A DNA stretch of 64,000 nt from Dermatophagoides farinae. Taxonomy: Eukaryota; Arthropoda; Arachnida; Sarcoptiformes; Pyroglyphidae. The stretch's first letter is position 1. Each line of letters begins with the position of its first letter. A model generated the notes under the pieces. The model did no database searches. It had not been told where the DNA came from and worked only from the letters and a program-made list of their open reading frames with translations. Where the stretch lies: contig NC_134677.1 in assembly GCF_024713945.1 (NCBI RefSeq), positions 6,017,001 to 6,081,000 on the forward strand. The letters are read 5' to 3'. Shown in pieces: positions 13,876 to 27,500 of this stretch. The position numbers and the translations under genes were made by a program.

Positions 13876-15363
13876 ATGAAGAAACAAATGCCCAATGTGA
13901 TCATCATAATGACGATGAAACGAAAATTTTTCTACTGCCTGTCAATGACATGTTTGTTGATATTGAATTTCAAATTATTATTATTATTTGAACATGATCA
14001 AATTGTTTGGGCCAGTCCAGTGTTGGTCAATGATAATCATAATAACAATAATAATAACCAAACAATACAGGTTCAGCTATTTAAATATAACGAACGACCA
14101 CTAGGATCAATGAATGATCATCATATTGGTCAAAGCCGGTCCAATAATGACGAAGAAACGACAACAATTTTGCCATATTTTTTTCCAACATTCATCGATT
14201 TTAGGGCCATCATCATCATCATCATTAAATATTACGAATAATTCAACATATTATCGATCGAATTCTGATTCAGATGACAATAACCATCCATCTCAACCGC
14301 GAACAGATTTATATACGATTGAATTAACATCTCCATCAGTATCACAACATCATCATCAACTACAGCACCATTCAAGACAGGCTAAACTTGATGATAATAT
14401 TGTTTTCAATTATAAATGTCCTAAACAACATTTTATTCATCCATGCGATTGTCTTGGTATGTGTGTTTGGCGGTCATATTGATGGTTGTGGATGAATCAT
14501 CCAATCTCACGCGGTTTTCTTGTTTTTTTTTTTTCTCTATTCATCTTGCTCATTATTATTATTATCAACATAGAACTTGACAAACGAGCTGAAATGTATG
14601 ATGATGGCAGTGGTGATAGCGGCGCCGACGATATTACCGTGAATGGAACACCGACATTCGAAATGATCGAAGAGGATCCCATCCATCCTGATCTAATCGA
14701 AACAGTCGTTCTTTGTAAAAATATACGAAATGCTCAAGTACTTACCGAAGCGATTCGTGGTTTTCAAGGTAAAAAAAGAAAAGACGAATAGATTTTTTTT
14801 CTTCATGTCAGTTTAAAAATCGATTAACCAAATTTTTTTCTCTACAAAAATTATCCAAAAAAAAACAATAGGACATCGAGTGAATTTTATGGTTCTTGAT
14901 GGATGTAAACTACCTCCTTTTCCTAACAAGTAAGTTTTTTTTCGAAATTATAAAACTCATAATAAAAGTATAACTTTCTAATGATAATGATAATGACGAT
15001 GACGGTGGTGATGGTGATTCGAATTCATTCCACAACAGACATTGATCGATGAATTGATGTGTTTGTTTTAAGAATGAATTTCAGTTACCAAAAAAAAAAA
15101 AACATTTGCTTCATTCAAGTTAGCTAAATGGACTAATTGCTATAATCTTGAAGGCAAACATCCAAAAATGGATAGGCATTTCATTACACTTTTCATTATG
15201 AAAAAAAAATCAATCCTTTCTAATTTATTTTTATTTTCATTTTATTTTTTTCCTCATTACTTACAGTCTTTTCAAGGGTATTCACATTGTTTGGATGGAA
15301 ATTCTTAATTCAACCATGCAATTTCATGACAATTTTTTTCAAAACACCAGACATTGTCCGTGA
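13876..15363 (+). CDS. Short secreted protein with an LRR N-terminal cap, 284 aa, five exons
   Basis: Exons are 13876-14128, 14205-14456, 14574-14768, 14872-14929 and 15267-15363; phases 1,1,1,2 all close. The start has a basic-hydrophobic signal-anchor or signal peptide (MKRKFFYCLSMTCLLILNF at residues 14-32). A low-complexity Asn/Ser/His linker follows. Then comes a cysteine cap, YKCPKQHFIHPCDCL...VVLCKNI, and one or two degenerate leucine-rich units (VNFMVLDGCKLPPF and IVWMEILNSTM). The cap resembles that of arthropod secreted LRR proteins related to the Oplophorus luciferin-binding subunit. It stops after the first repeats with TGA at 15361-15363, shorter than those relatives as I know them. 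A poly(A) signal soon after suggests a true end, not a missed exon. Function unknown. Confidence 0.6.
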
Positions 15364-15436
15364 AAACAAAGCGCCCATCAAATCTATAATGATTTGGATT
15401 GGATCTGTAAAACAAAGTTTATAAAGTTGTTTTGTA

Positions 15437-15442
15437 AATAAA
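15437..15442 (+). promoter_or_regulatory. AATAAA poly(A) signal of the LRR-cap gene
   Basis: A canonical AATAAA lies 74 bp after the TGA of the short LRR-cap protein, supporting that stop as the natural gene end. Confidence 0.45.
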
Positions 15443-17796
15443 TTAACAAACACAAAAAATTGTGGGATACAAATTGGACCATTTGCCCGGGGATTTAATG
15501 ATTTTGATTAATGTGAAAACCAAGAAAAAAAAACATGGCAACATTTTCAGATGTTTGAAAATTTTTTTTTATTTGTTTTTATTTTATTTTATTATTATTT
15601 TGTATTATCATTTTATTTATCAATTATTTTTTTTTTTTTTGATCTATTTATCAATCATCGTAATTATCTTTACGGGAAAAATTTTCCCTTATTAATTAAA
15701 CACATTTAATTTATTAATAACCACTTGATCGTCATTAGTGGCATTCTCAACTGAAACTTGAGAAAATTGCTTTTAAATAGTAACGAATAGTGAAAAAAAT
15801 TACTACTAAAGATTCATATTCTGCTGTTCATTTGTGAAATCCATGGTGAAAAAAAATGATAAAAACCGTTTTATAAATGATGTGTTTTCTTTTTTTTCCT
15901 CTCAATCGAATGGAACCAATTATTTCTTTTGTGTATAGAAGCAAAAAAAAAAAAAAAGATGCATGCATGCATATAACGATTTGGCTGTCAACTGATGTGA
16001 TCATTATCATCATCAAAAACATCATTGATGTTAAAATTTATTCACACACACACACAAAACACAGTACCACCAAGAATTATTAGGACGCCCAATCAACACC
16101 AGACGTTTTTCAATCCATTTTAGATTTCTTTTAATTTCTCTTTTGATCAGGTAAATGAAGCGATGATTCATGATGGTATGATATCATCATCATCATCCAC
16201 ACACACCCGATAATGATCCAAGGATGGTCGTTATAGTATAGTTTATGCAATGGTCATACCTTTTTTATATGAGATCGTTATATTTTTCCTTTAGGATAAG
16301 TGTAGGTCATTGACCAAATGTGAATGAAACACAACTGAAAAAAGGGACAATTATTCGAAGGGTTTATTCATTCATTCATTCATTTATTTTCAGTTTTTTT
16401 TTCAATTCTGCTTCATAGTAATATGTGGGTTCTGTAATCACAATTCTTTCAATTTTTTCTGTTTTATATATAATATAATAATATAATGGTCATCATCATA
16501 GAGATGAATCATTGAATACTCAAAAATTTGAGAAAAATGAATAAAAATGAGCAAAAAAAAAAAAGAAAACCGGGCTGATTTAATGTAATTAAAGTATTAA
16601 TGTAATATTAATTAGTTTGTTTTTTGCTTTCATTTTGTGTTTGTTTTTTGTTGTTTGTTGATACATTCAACATTACAATAGCTACCACATACACACACAC
16701 ACGCACACACAGTTGATCGGATTAAAGAATTAAAAAGTGGGGAAAAAAAATCTTGTCAAGAATTTTTTTTAAGGTCTGTGTGTATACATAGAAAAACAAA
16801 AACAACATGTATCAATTGATCGAAAGATGAAGAAAAAAATCCAGAAAAATAGGGCGAAAATTGTCCGTTTTTTTCGATGTAGTAATAATGATTAGAGCAA
16901 AATAAAAAAAAAATTATCCAAAAAAAAAAAACGGAAAAAATATCCAGGAATATATTATGACGAAATGATATACAATATGAAAAAAAACGAAAAAATAAAA
17001 TAAATTGACAAAATTCAATTCAATGGTATTAAATGCATAATTTTCCTACAAAATCTAAATCAATATGTATGTACGTGTTTTTTAAAGATGTGTAATTGAA
17101 TGTAAATTGTTTGTTTGTTTGTTTATGTTTCCATAATCAATTAATTAAAATTAATAAAAAAAAATCATCATTACAATATATTAATTGAATTAAATGAAAA
17201 AAAATAATAATTTTGTTTGTTTGTTTTGTCATCAGATAAACATAAATGAATAAAGTATCTATAACCAAATAAATGTAAACGGATGGAACCGGATGTGGGA
17301 GAGCTCAAGAGATAAAAAAAAACCGTACGTAAAAAATATAAAATCTTCGAATGATTTAAAATTAAAAAAAAACAAACGATAAGATGGAATAGATGATAAA
17401 AGAGAGAGAAAGAGAGAATAGAAACAAATTTCATCTTGAAAAAACACCAGAATAATAAAGTAAACAATGAATGCCATTCAATGCAAGCAAATGATTTACA
17501 TTATCTCAAATTAAAAATTAATAAAAAAAGGCAAAAAAATTTAAAAACGAAAAAAAATTGTTTGTGTGTGTGTGTGTATGTGTGAAAATGATCTGAATAT
17601 TGAATAGATTTCGTATGCTCTGAAAAAAAATTTTCTTAAATTAATTCAATAAACTGAAAACTCGAGAGCATTCAAATGAAGCCAACAAAATGTTTGTATG
17701 TTGTAACCTTGTGAATGATCAGAAAACGATATTGTATAGGGTATTGAACAACAAGGATGAACAAATTGATTTGATGAAATTAATTCGAAAATTGAA
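15443..17796. other. Convergent intergenic stretch
   Basis: No exon is supportable. It separates the plus-strand LRR-cap gene from the minus-strand transporter. It holds poly-A/T, a CA tract near 16691-16712 and a GT tract near 17563-17583. Its right part probably contains the transporter's 3' UTR. Confidence 0.5.
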
Positions 17797-19816
17797 TCAA
17801 AGTTTAGCTTGCTTTTCTGATGGTACAACAACAAGTAATTTTTGAAGGAATAGGGTTGAATTATCTATAGAATTGAAAAAAAATTTGATAATTAGAAAAA
17901 TAATCAGTAGATAATAACAAGAGAAAATTTACCGAAAATTGCCTGTAAGAATCGTGGTTTATTTTTCCAAGCAATGAATATAACGTATACTGGAACGCCA
18001 GTCAAAATGATTAGAGCTCCAGTAAGAGTTCCTTTTGGATCAGCAATCATCGGTACAATGGTTATGAATATTGAGGCCAATATATAGATTGTTGGCCAAA
18101 TTAAATTGACACGAATTGGACGATGTAAATCCGGTCTTTTCCATCGAAGATATGGAAGACAAGCTACACCAAGACCGATGGCTAACCATGTTGCAAAACC
18201 AACATAATTGATCAATGCATAGATATCTTTTGATGCTAAATAAATCAATGACAATAAACACATGCCAATGACAGCTGGTGTCGGGGTCAAATGATTCACT
18301 TGAATCATGGCCAATATTTCAGGCATTTGTTTTTGTTCTGCACCGGCGAAAAATAATCTATAATAGAAACAAGTTGAAAATGATTATACAAAAAAAAAAT
18401 ACAAAATATGTACTGACCTCGATGAAGTAAACAAAATGCCATTCACACCTCCAAATGTAGACATGGCGACAAAGACCGGAACAATCCAAGCCATCCATCC
18501 ATATAAACGTTCGGCAAATGTCTTATCAAAGAAATTAAAAACATGAGCACATTATAAACAACAATATCAGCGAAAAAATGATGATAATGATAATAATGTA
18601 AAAATAGCTTACAACTGCGACAGCTTCAGCAGATAAAACATCGGCAACGCTCAATGTTGAATGAAAAGCAATGATGGTCATTGTGTAAACAATTGTGACA
18701 AGCGAACATGATATGAAGATGGCGAGGGGAAGATTTCTGATTTAAAAAAATGAAAATTGCGAATTACAGAAAAAAAATACATTCGATTTCCAATATATTT
18801 TCATACTTATGAGGATCTTTTAATTCTTCAATGACAAAATTCAAATAATTCCTGTGAAAAAAAAGAATATGAAAATGAAATGAATATTGGAATTATAAAA
18901 AAGGTACATACCATCCATTGTAAGCAAACAAGCCGGAATAAAATGATAATGCTATTGTGGATATATCCACATTTTCAACTAAAGGATCTTGTTTAAATGT
19001 AAAATATTCAACGTTTCCTGTTGTATAAAAATGATGAATGAATTGATGATTAATCGATTTAGTTAATCACATAAATCATAATCGAACAAACAAACAAACC
19101 TTTGAATAATTGAACGATGCCAGTAATAATGATGGTACAAAGGGCCAATAATTTTCCATATGTGAAAAAATCCTGTACTCTTGTCGACCATTTAACATCC
19201 CAACAATTTACAAATGTAAGCAGACCTATATATTCGTGTACAGGAAAAAAAATCAACGGAAATGAAAATTTATTATTTATGTCTTCATATGCTAAAAAAA
19301 ATATTTGTTATGTTGAATAATAATTGTCTAAATTGATAAATCCATACATATACAAACTATAGCCAATAGTCTGATTGCAAAACCGGGTGGATCACAATCC
19401 GGATAGAATGGACGTAATGTATAGAATGAAAATGCCAATGCAATAATGGCCGTATTACATGGTCTTACAATCATACATTCGATCCATAATCTTAGGAAAG
19501 CAATAAATGGTCCAAAACATTCCATTATATATGTATAATCGGCACCAGTTTTAGTTATCATCGTACCCAATTCAGCATAACAATAAGAACCAATTAAAGA
19601 GAATATTCCACTACTAAGCCAAACAATAATGGCCATATTAACACTACCGGTACCGGAAAGTACACCTTTAGGTGAAATAAATATTCCTGAACCAATCATA
19701 CAGCCAATGATTACATTGATTCCATTCATAAGGCCCATTTTAGGTTTCAAACATATAGCATCATCATTAACATTGTTGCTTTTTTGTTGTTTATCATTCT
19801 TAGTTGATTTATCCAT
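17797..19816 (-). CDS. SLC7: SLC7 light-chain amino-acid transporter (y+LAT/LAT type), proximal isoform, 488 aa
   Basis: Eight exons: 19816-19348, 19225-19100, 19017-18912, 18851-18807, 18736-18613, 18521-18418, 18357-17933 and 17864-17797; the total of 1467 nt closes as 489 codons. SLC7 light chains exchange cationic and neutral amino acids at the plasma membrane and pair with an SLC3 heavy chain by a disulfide. Landmarks: the TM1 unwound motif [32 protein letters not shown], the heavy-chain cysteine in [38 protein letters not shown], the [14 protein letters not shown] loop, and a twelve-helix profile. The tail ends [15 protein letters not shown]. Length is normal for the family (~500). I start at MDKSTKND because the upstream in-frame codons look like 5' UTR. 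A second 5' exon set upstream can replace the first exon. Exact substrate is not assignable from sequence. Confidence 0.92.
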
Positions 19817-22800
19817 TCTGTCGAACGAAAAATTTGTTGTTGAAATTCCAACGAATTGAAATGATAATTTGTTTTCAATCAACACCTGCTCACACACATA
19901 CACAGCAACAATTAATGATGTTTTGGATTTTATTTCACTTGGAAACCAAGAGGATAATTCAAGTGAACACACGTTTAATTGATTCTATCTAATTGACATT
20001 ATTTAGTCATAAAACAAAAAATATCACAAAACAAGATATGAAATGTAAAATGTTCACTGATTTTATAAAAAAAATATTCAAAATAATTTTCTATCTGACG
20101 AAAGATCTAGATTGAATAGATTTAATCAGTGGAAATAATACGAATGTTGAAGAATTTGGAATGATGACAAAAATGTTTTTTTTTTGTTTCGAAGTAAAAT
20201 TTAGCCAAATATAGAGACCCTTGACTAAACAGAGCATCACTTTGTTATATAATCAGTACCGGTGACAGGATGATTGTGGAGCTTTGGCATCATTCGGATA
20301 AAGATTTATCCACAATGTGACAAACTACGACAATGATATACATGCCTCAACAAAATTTTTGCATTTTGTTCACTGATAGGTTTTGTGAGAAAAATGTGCT
20401 TTTCACATCATGATATTCATCATCATCCTCATCCCTATCCCCATTCCCGCTTTTACTCATTCATTCACACAAAATCAAAAGACAAAATGCCAAAGTACAG
20501 TGCCAAGTAGAAGAGGAAAGAAACAAAAAAAAAAACAAAATAATATCCAATTGCTTTCAAATCGGCTAGCAGTTCATTGGCAAATGATGATTATGATGGG
20601 GTGGTCTGGGAGGGGTGTTCTTTTTAGAAACAAAGAAAATCAAGATTTTTTCTTCTTGTTCTTCATTTCTGAATATAATAATCATAAAGTTGTGGTTGGT
20701 CTGGCCATCTTGGTTGGTTTCAGTTGATTTAGTTTGTTGTCAACCTAACAAACTATTCGCCAACCAACCAACCAACAACCACCTGATTATACTGGCTTAT
20801 TATATAATGACATTCATTCATTGTGATTTGTGTATGTGTGTGTGTGTGAGTGTGTGATATCGAATGCGACAAAGAGAGCGACTAAGAAACAGAAAGAAAT
20901 ACATAAAAGAGAATAAAGAACGGCGTGAAATGTAGGAAAAAAAATAAAATATTTTATCCCATGAACATGGATGAACATAAATTTTTTGTACTATACATGA
21001 ATATACATGCAAACAACATCATTGTATGATCATATAATCATTCTATATTATGGATTGTTGTTGTTGTTGTTGTTTTGGAATCAGAAGCGCTAAGCACGAT
21101 TTTTATATATGGTAAAAAACCTCTCTTTAATAATAATAATGATGATAATGATGATGATGATGAAGATTAAAATTTTGTATGTAGTTGCCGACAACGACAA
21201 CGACGGTGACAAATCTGTTTGTCGTGTAATATTTTTTTTTTTTTTTTTGGAAAATTTTCTTCATCTTTTTTCTTTTACCATCTATTCAATTATCGAATAA
21301 AATATAAATGTGTAATAACAGGATTTTTTCCATACGTTTTTTATTCTCATTCTCTCTCTCTCTCTCTTTCATTATATGTTTAATTTAGGTTAATGATAAA
21401 TCATCATTCATCATGATGATCATTATTTCATTAATGTCATCGAAAAAATTATTCTTTTTTTTCTGTTTTCAGTTTATCGTCGACAAACTATTAGATAGGA
21501 ATTTAACGATGTCACTGTCGTATAATATTATATGAAGATTTGATATGGATTTTTTTCCATTTAAATCTGTATATTATAACATTAACTGGTGAAAATTAGC
21601 CTTGAAAAAAAGAATTTCGATTTTTTTTTAAATTTCTATAACACACACACATACACGCAGATATTAGACAGTGATTCTAGCATCGTCATCATCGTTGATT
21701 ATTATCTCAAGGTAGAAGAAAAACCTGATGATATCATTTCCATCATCATCATGAGTACAAACCTGATCATTTTTTAAATGGTATTTCATGTATATAAATT
21801 GAAAAAAAATAACTTTCCATATTAGATTCAATGCCATATTGATTCGAAAAAAAGTATCAAAAAAAAAAATGTTAAAATTGTCAATATTTAAACCAGTTCC
21901 CATGTGTGTCTGGAGGTTTGGATGATAATGAATGGAAATTTAAAAAAAAAATTTCATTGTTACGCCCATCCATTTGATACTTGTTTTTTTTCGATCTTAT
22001 TTTTTGTTATTATTTTCACTTGCACGAATAGGAATAAAAATCATAAATCATCATCATCATCATCATTGGAACACACCATTCATTAACCATCATTCATCAT
22101 CAAAGAATCAACGACCTGACATTTCATCAAAAGAGGGCAAAGAAAAAAAAATAGAAACAACAATGTATGCACCCATGACATAGGTCAAAAATTCATTTGC
22201 ATTCATCCGTATAACAGAGGATTAATGTTTTTTTTTCAAATGCCAAATAGAAAAACAAATTTCATTTCATTATTTGAAAATCATCAATGAATGAATGAAT
22301 GAATGACTATGGTTGATGAGTACAATTTATTCTTTTCTAAAGACACATAATATTATCACCATCATCAATGAATTGAATACAAAAAAAAGAGAGAAATTCA
22401 TTCAACTTTTTCATTTCTCTCTCACACATACTCACTTATTCCTAGTCATTTGTCATAAATGAATATTTATATACAAATAGACTAGAATCCTAAATGGGAA
22501 AAAAATAATAAACTTGATAAACAACAAGACAACAAACAACCCAAACGAAACCAAAAAAAAAACGAAAAATGTCGCCAGGGTGGAGAAGCAAATAAACAAT
22601 TTTTTCTTTCCTAGACACAATGAAATAATTGATGCAACAATCTTGTGACTAGTACACACACACACACGAACACACATATAGACATTCGCATCGTTGATTA
22701 CATCAGCCATTCATGTGATTCATTCATACATTCTAAAACGAAATAAAAAAAAATGAAGGCGCCAATGATGAGATCATCATCATCAACAACAATAACAAAC

Positions 22801-23793
22801 AAACAAAAAAAAATCAGTATGAAATTAAGTTTTTATAAACTAAATAATGGTTTGAATATACAATTTCATTATTCAACAATTTAGTAGATTAGTAAAATAT
22901 ATACAACAACAACAAAAACACATACAAACAAGATGGAATGATGTAAGCGAAATTTTTTTTTTTCTATCCATAAACCAATTTTAACAAATTCACTTTAGTT
23001 TAATTTATTATAAAGGCAACAAATGAAATGAAAAAAAAAATCAAACGGTTGATGCGACATCGATGATTTATATGTGTGTGTGTGTTTGTACATCCGGTGT
23101 TTCTCATATAGGAGACTAATAATGAAACATTATTAAGATGATGATGATGATGCGGAATGTGAAACAAGATAAAAAACAAAAAAAAAGTTGCACATAGATT
23201 AATCGGAAATTTTTTTTTCAAAATATTTTATTATGGCGCCAAATTTTTTTTTTTGTTTCCTTGATAAAAATCATCTCTAAACTAATATACTACTATACTG
23301 CTTTCTCAGCTTTTCAACAATCGCTGTATTTGTGTGTGTGTGTGTATGTATATATCTTGCTTACTTTTCGAATCGATTTCTCATCGCCATGTCTGGTTAC
23401 TATTTGTCTATTTTCGGGTATATGATGAGTGTGTGTATATTTTGTCTCCATTACATATATGGATATATCTATGGATGCATAGACACACACACACACATAC
23501 ACACAAAAAAAATGAAATATCAAGAAAAAAAACAGAACACCGGAAAATGACATGATTATCAAATGACAACAAATTTATCGGACATCAAACATCATCATAT
23601 TATTGCTTAGTAGTAGAAATAATAATAATGTCCTCTATTACACGTGAATAATAACCAGAAAAAAATATGAATATATCAAATCATGTATTACAACCATTAA
23701 AATGATGAGGGCGTTTTCAAAAATTTTTTTTTTCTCAAATGAAAAATCAAAAATATATTTGTTGAAACAAACAAACAAAAAATTTTCACTTAC
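19817..23793. other. Stretch between the two alternative 5' exon sets of the transporter
   Basis: About 4 kb without exons; I looked on the minus strand for a second copy of the following transporter exon (LLTFVNCW...) and found none. It should hold the proximal promoter and part of the distal transcript's long intron. GAT, GTT and GA/CT microsatellites are frequent (for example GTT near 21057-21074, TC near 21352-21367). Confidence 0.55.
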
Positions 23794-24583
23794 CAATACA
23801 AATACAGGCCAAATAACGGACAGCATCGGCGGGTGGATCGCAATCAGGAAATATTGGACGTAAAACATAGAATGAAAATGTCAATGCAACAATTGCCTGT
23901 GAACAAGGTCTAACAATCATGCCTATTTAAAAGACAATGACGTGGACGGTTTATAAATTAAAAAAAAGACGATGATAAATTAATTTTTTTTTGTTTTATG
24001 GAAAAAAAAATTAACAATTTAAATGATTAGACAATTTTTTTTTTATAAACACACAAACACACACACACATACATTCAATCCAAAGACGAAGAAATGCAAC
24101 GAATGGCCCAAATGATTCCATGATGTAGGCATAATCGGCGCCAGTTTTTGTAATCATACATCCTAATTCAGCATAACAATACTGTGTGTGTGTGTGAAAA
24201 AGAAAAAGAAATTTGAAATTTTAATTTTTATCCAAAATATTAGATAATAATTTTGCAAAAAAAAAACTTACTGCACCAATTGTGGAAAATAAACCACTAA
24301 TAATCCAGACAACCAATGATAAACCAACACTTCCGGTGTTTTCTAATACACCTTTTGGTGATACAAATATACCAGAACCAATGATACTACCAACGATGAC
24401 AGTAATACCATTCAATAGATTCATTTTAGGTTTTAAACAAATAACATCATCATTTGCTGCCGTCGGTGCTGCTGTAGTAGCTTGACCATCCGATTCATCA
24501 TTTGATGGTGATTTATTATTAACTGGTGTTGTCATTTCAACATCACGATTCTGTTGTGGCACTATTGAATAATTGTCTGCCAT
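23794..24583 (-). CDS. SLC7: Alternative distal N-terminal exons of the SLC7 transporter (183 codons)
   Basis: Three exons, 24583-24272, 24181-24073 and 23922-23794 (phases 0, 1, 1). They encode [17 protein letters not shown], an acidic linker, then TM1 to about TM4: [36 protein letters not shown], and [19 protein letters not shown]. This copies the whole first exon of the proximal form: by hand alignment roughly 37 differences in about 140 residues. The last donor is phase 1, as is the donor of the proximal first exon, and the acceptor at 19225 begins GT CTG CTT, so splicing yields ...[13 protein letters not shown] in frame. The resulting isoform would have 515 residues. No separate downstream exons exist before 19.8 kb. 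The alternative is a truncated gene copy, but intact frame and splice sites argue for use. Confidence 0.75.
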
Positions 24584-27500
24584 TTTTCTTTGTTTATTTT
24601 TCAATGTTGTAATAGAAAATTTATAACTATTTAATTGAAAAATAGCAAATTTTTTCTGTTTGTGTAAAAACAAATGAATAAATCAATAGATGTTAAATGG
24701 TATTTACATGAAATATTATATCCAAATGATCGAAAAGCTATTGAATGACAATATGATGATGATGATGATGATGATTGATTCACGATTGATGGTGATGATT
24801 TTTAATGGTTTGAGAGTGAGAAAATGTGACAACCGGAGCCGGCTTCCAAATGAATGAATTTTAGTTTGTATATGTGTTGGCTTTAACTTGAATTCAAATG
24901 ACGTCTATGATGATGATGATAATTGCGCACACCACACTTGTATAGTAGAGATAATAATTTGAAATAATGAAGAAAAATCTTTCAAATCAAATCGGTCGAA
25001 TTCAAATGACATTGATTAAATCATCATTATCAATGGAAAAGAAGAAGAAAAAATCGTACCAATGATAAACATTCGAGTTCGAATGATTATATAATGGCAA
25101 ATGAGAGCGAACAAAAAAATCACATCAGATCGTTTTTCTGTTATACGATATAAAATTTCTATATTTATATGTAAAACATATAAAGGTGGGTGGAAACGGA
25201 ATGTGAAAATAATGTTTCGTCATTCACTGTTGTCATATCCAAAAATATACAAATGTTTGACAAATAAAGGCGGCAACATTGTAGGTAGAGATAGTAGGAG
25301 AAACAAAAAAAACAAAGCAAAAAAAAATGAAATTTGAAATTAATGAATGAAATCACCACGTGGTTTTTTGTGACACTTTCAATGAATGGTTAAATGTTTT
25401 GAATTGAAAGATTCTAATTACATAAACAAATGTGTTTGGTATGAATTATTTCAAACCATATGTGAAACAAAAACAGGACACATACAATACTAACATTCAC
25501 AAATACAAATGACCAAAAAAAAGAATGAAAAATAAAAAATTTGATCCACTAAGGATATATTTTTATATTTCAAAAAAAAACAAAACCATAATAACAAAGG
25601 AAAAAAAATTCTGTATTTTCTGATCATAGTCGTCGTTATTCTTTGTTATTATATTGGTCGTTTTAAATGTCTGATGAAATATATCGATTGTCTTGATGCA
25701 GCTAGTTTATTATTATTATCATCATCAAATTGTTTTTTTTAGATATATATAGAACATGGTATAAGCAAACACAAACACTGGCATATATTTATATTTATAT
25801 TTATATAGAATAGATATATCCGAAATGAAATAATCGACGGACGAACAAGAACGAAACAAAAAAATGCGGATGAACTTTTTTTTTATATATTCAATTCTGA
25901 ATTCATTCACATGCTACTTTGAACTTTCAATAACAAACACACATGAAATGTGAGCGTATGTGTGTGTGTGTGCGTGTTATGTTCATTTTTTCATTTAATT
26001 TTTTTTTTCTTCACTTCATTCAGTTGTTTTCATAGAACATCATCATAGAAAAAAAATTACAAACGCATACACAATACATACAAGAAAACGATTCATGGAT
26101 TCACTTGCTCTAGTTATCGGATATACCCCAAACAACAGCAGCAGCAGCAGCAGCAATGGTTGAGATCAGACTCGTGGTTGTATTTAATGTCGATGTGTGT
26201 ATTATATATAAATGTTTTGGTAAGCTTAATATGGCCTGCGTGTTATATTCTTTTCAAAGACAGCAGAAGAAGAAGAAGAAGAACAAGTAGGAAAAAAAAC
26301 GGAGGGATAAACAGGCCGAAATACCGTATATGCCACGATGGTCACGATTCGGTTCAGTTTTTCATTTCTTGATGGTGGTTATAATTGTCATTACGACGAC
26401 GATGATGATGATGATGATTCGGTGCTGTCTAAACTTTTTTTTTACATATATGTTATATATATTGTTGCATCGACGGCGACATTCATTCGAAGAACGGATA
26501 GCAAAAAATTTGATTTTGAAATATAATCATGTGGTGTTGTAGCATTTTATTATACACATTTGGCAAGTGGTTCAACACTGAACGGATCGAATGCCGAAAC
26601 CAACGAAAAAAAGCAAAAGAAACTAACCAAGTAAGCTAGAATCACGCATGTAACTTTTCTCTCTTCTCTCTCTCTCTTTTTTCTTCTTTCAAAAAAAGAT
26701 GTCGAGGATCATATATCCGACAATGATGATGATGTTTTGAGTATGTGTGTATATGTTTTTTAATGTAACAACGATCATATTTTATACGTACCGAACAACG
26801 AAACTTGTATCGAAGCCTGTATGTCTGTAACTTCGATATATGATTACGTTGACGATGATGATGATGGTGGTAGTTTTTTGGGTAGTTGAATTTTATATTG
26901 GTTAGAGAGATGATTTCACGAGCTACAGCATACCATACATGAATACATTAAATTAGTAGAAACACGTTGTACCACTATGGCGGGATTTTATAATTTGTCT
27001 ATTGAATTGAATGACGAATAATGTCTATTATATCCATGATAACTAAATGAAAATGGATGAGAAAAAGATGGTGATGGTATAATTATAACATGGTTATTAT
27101 ATACTATAGCTAATGGACATAGCGCGCAGCATGACTGAATATTTTTCATTTTTTTTCTTTCGCTCAGTTGGGCTTCACCAATTTATTCGCTTACATTTTT
27201 GAATCATGATCAAAGATTTTGGTTTGAGTCGAATCTAATGGTTTTTAGGTTTTTTTTTCACTTCGTTTTTGTTTTGCTTACTGACCGGTATTCGAATGAA
27301 AATATAGCCACGTTATCGTAACTATATAAATATAAATGAATGATGACATTCGTATACATCGATGAGATAATGATCTTGTGATTTTAGGAAAACCAAAAAA
27401 AAACTAGATCAATGAATTTAGGACGCTTGCGCAATTTTTTTTTGTAAAAAAGAGATATCGTTTATTAATCAATTTAAAATTTGATCTACAAAAAAAACCA

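Noticed and set aside
23794-24583. A separate truncated transporter pseudogene
   Set aside because: All three exons are open, have good splice sites and end in the phase that fits the shared downstream exon; alternative 5' exons explain it better. A pseudogene remains possible only if no junction reads exist.
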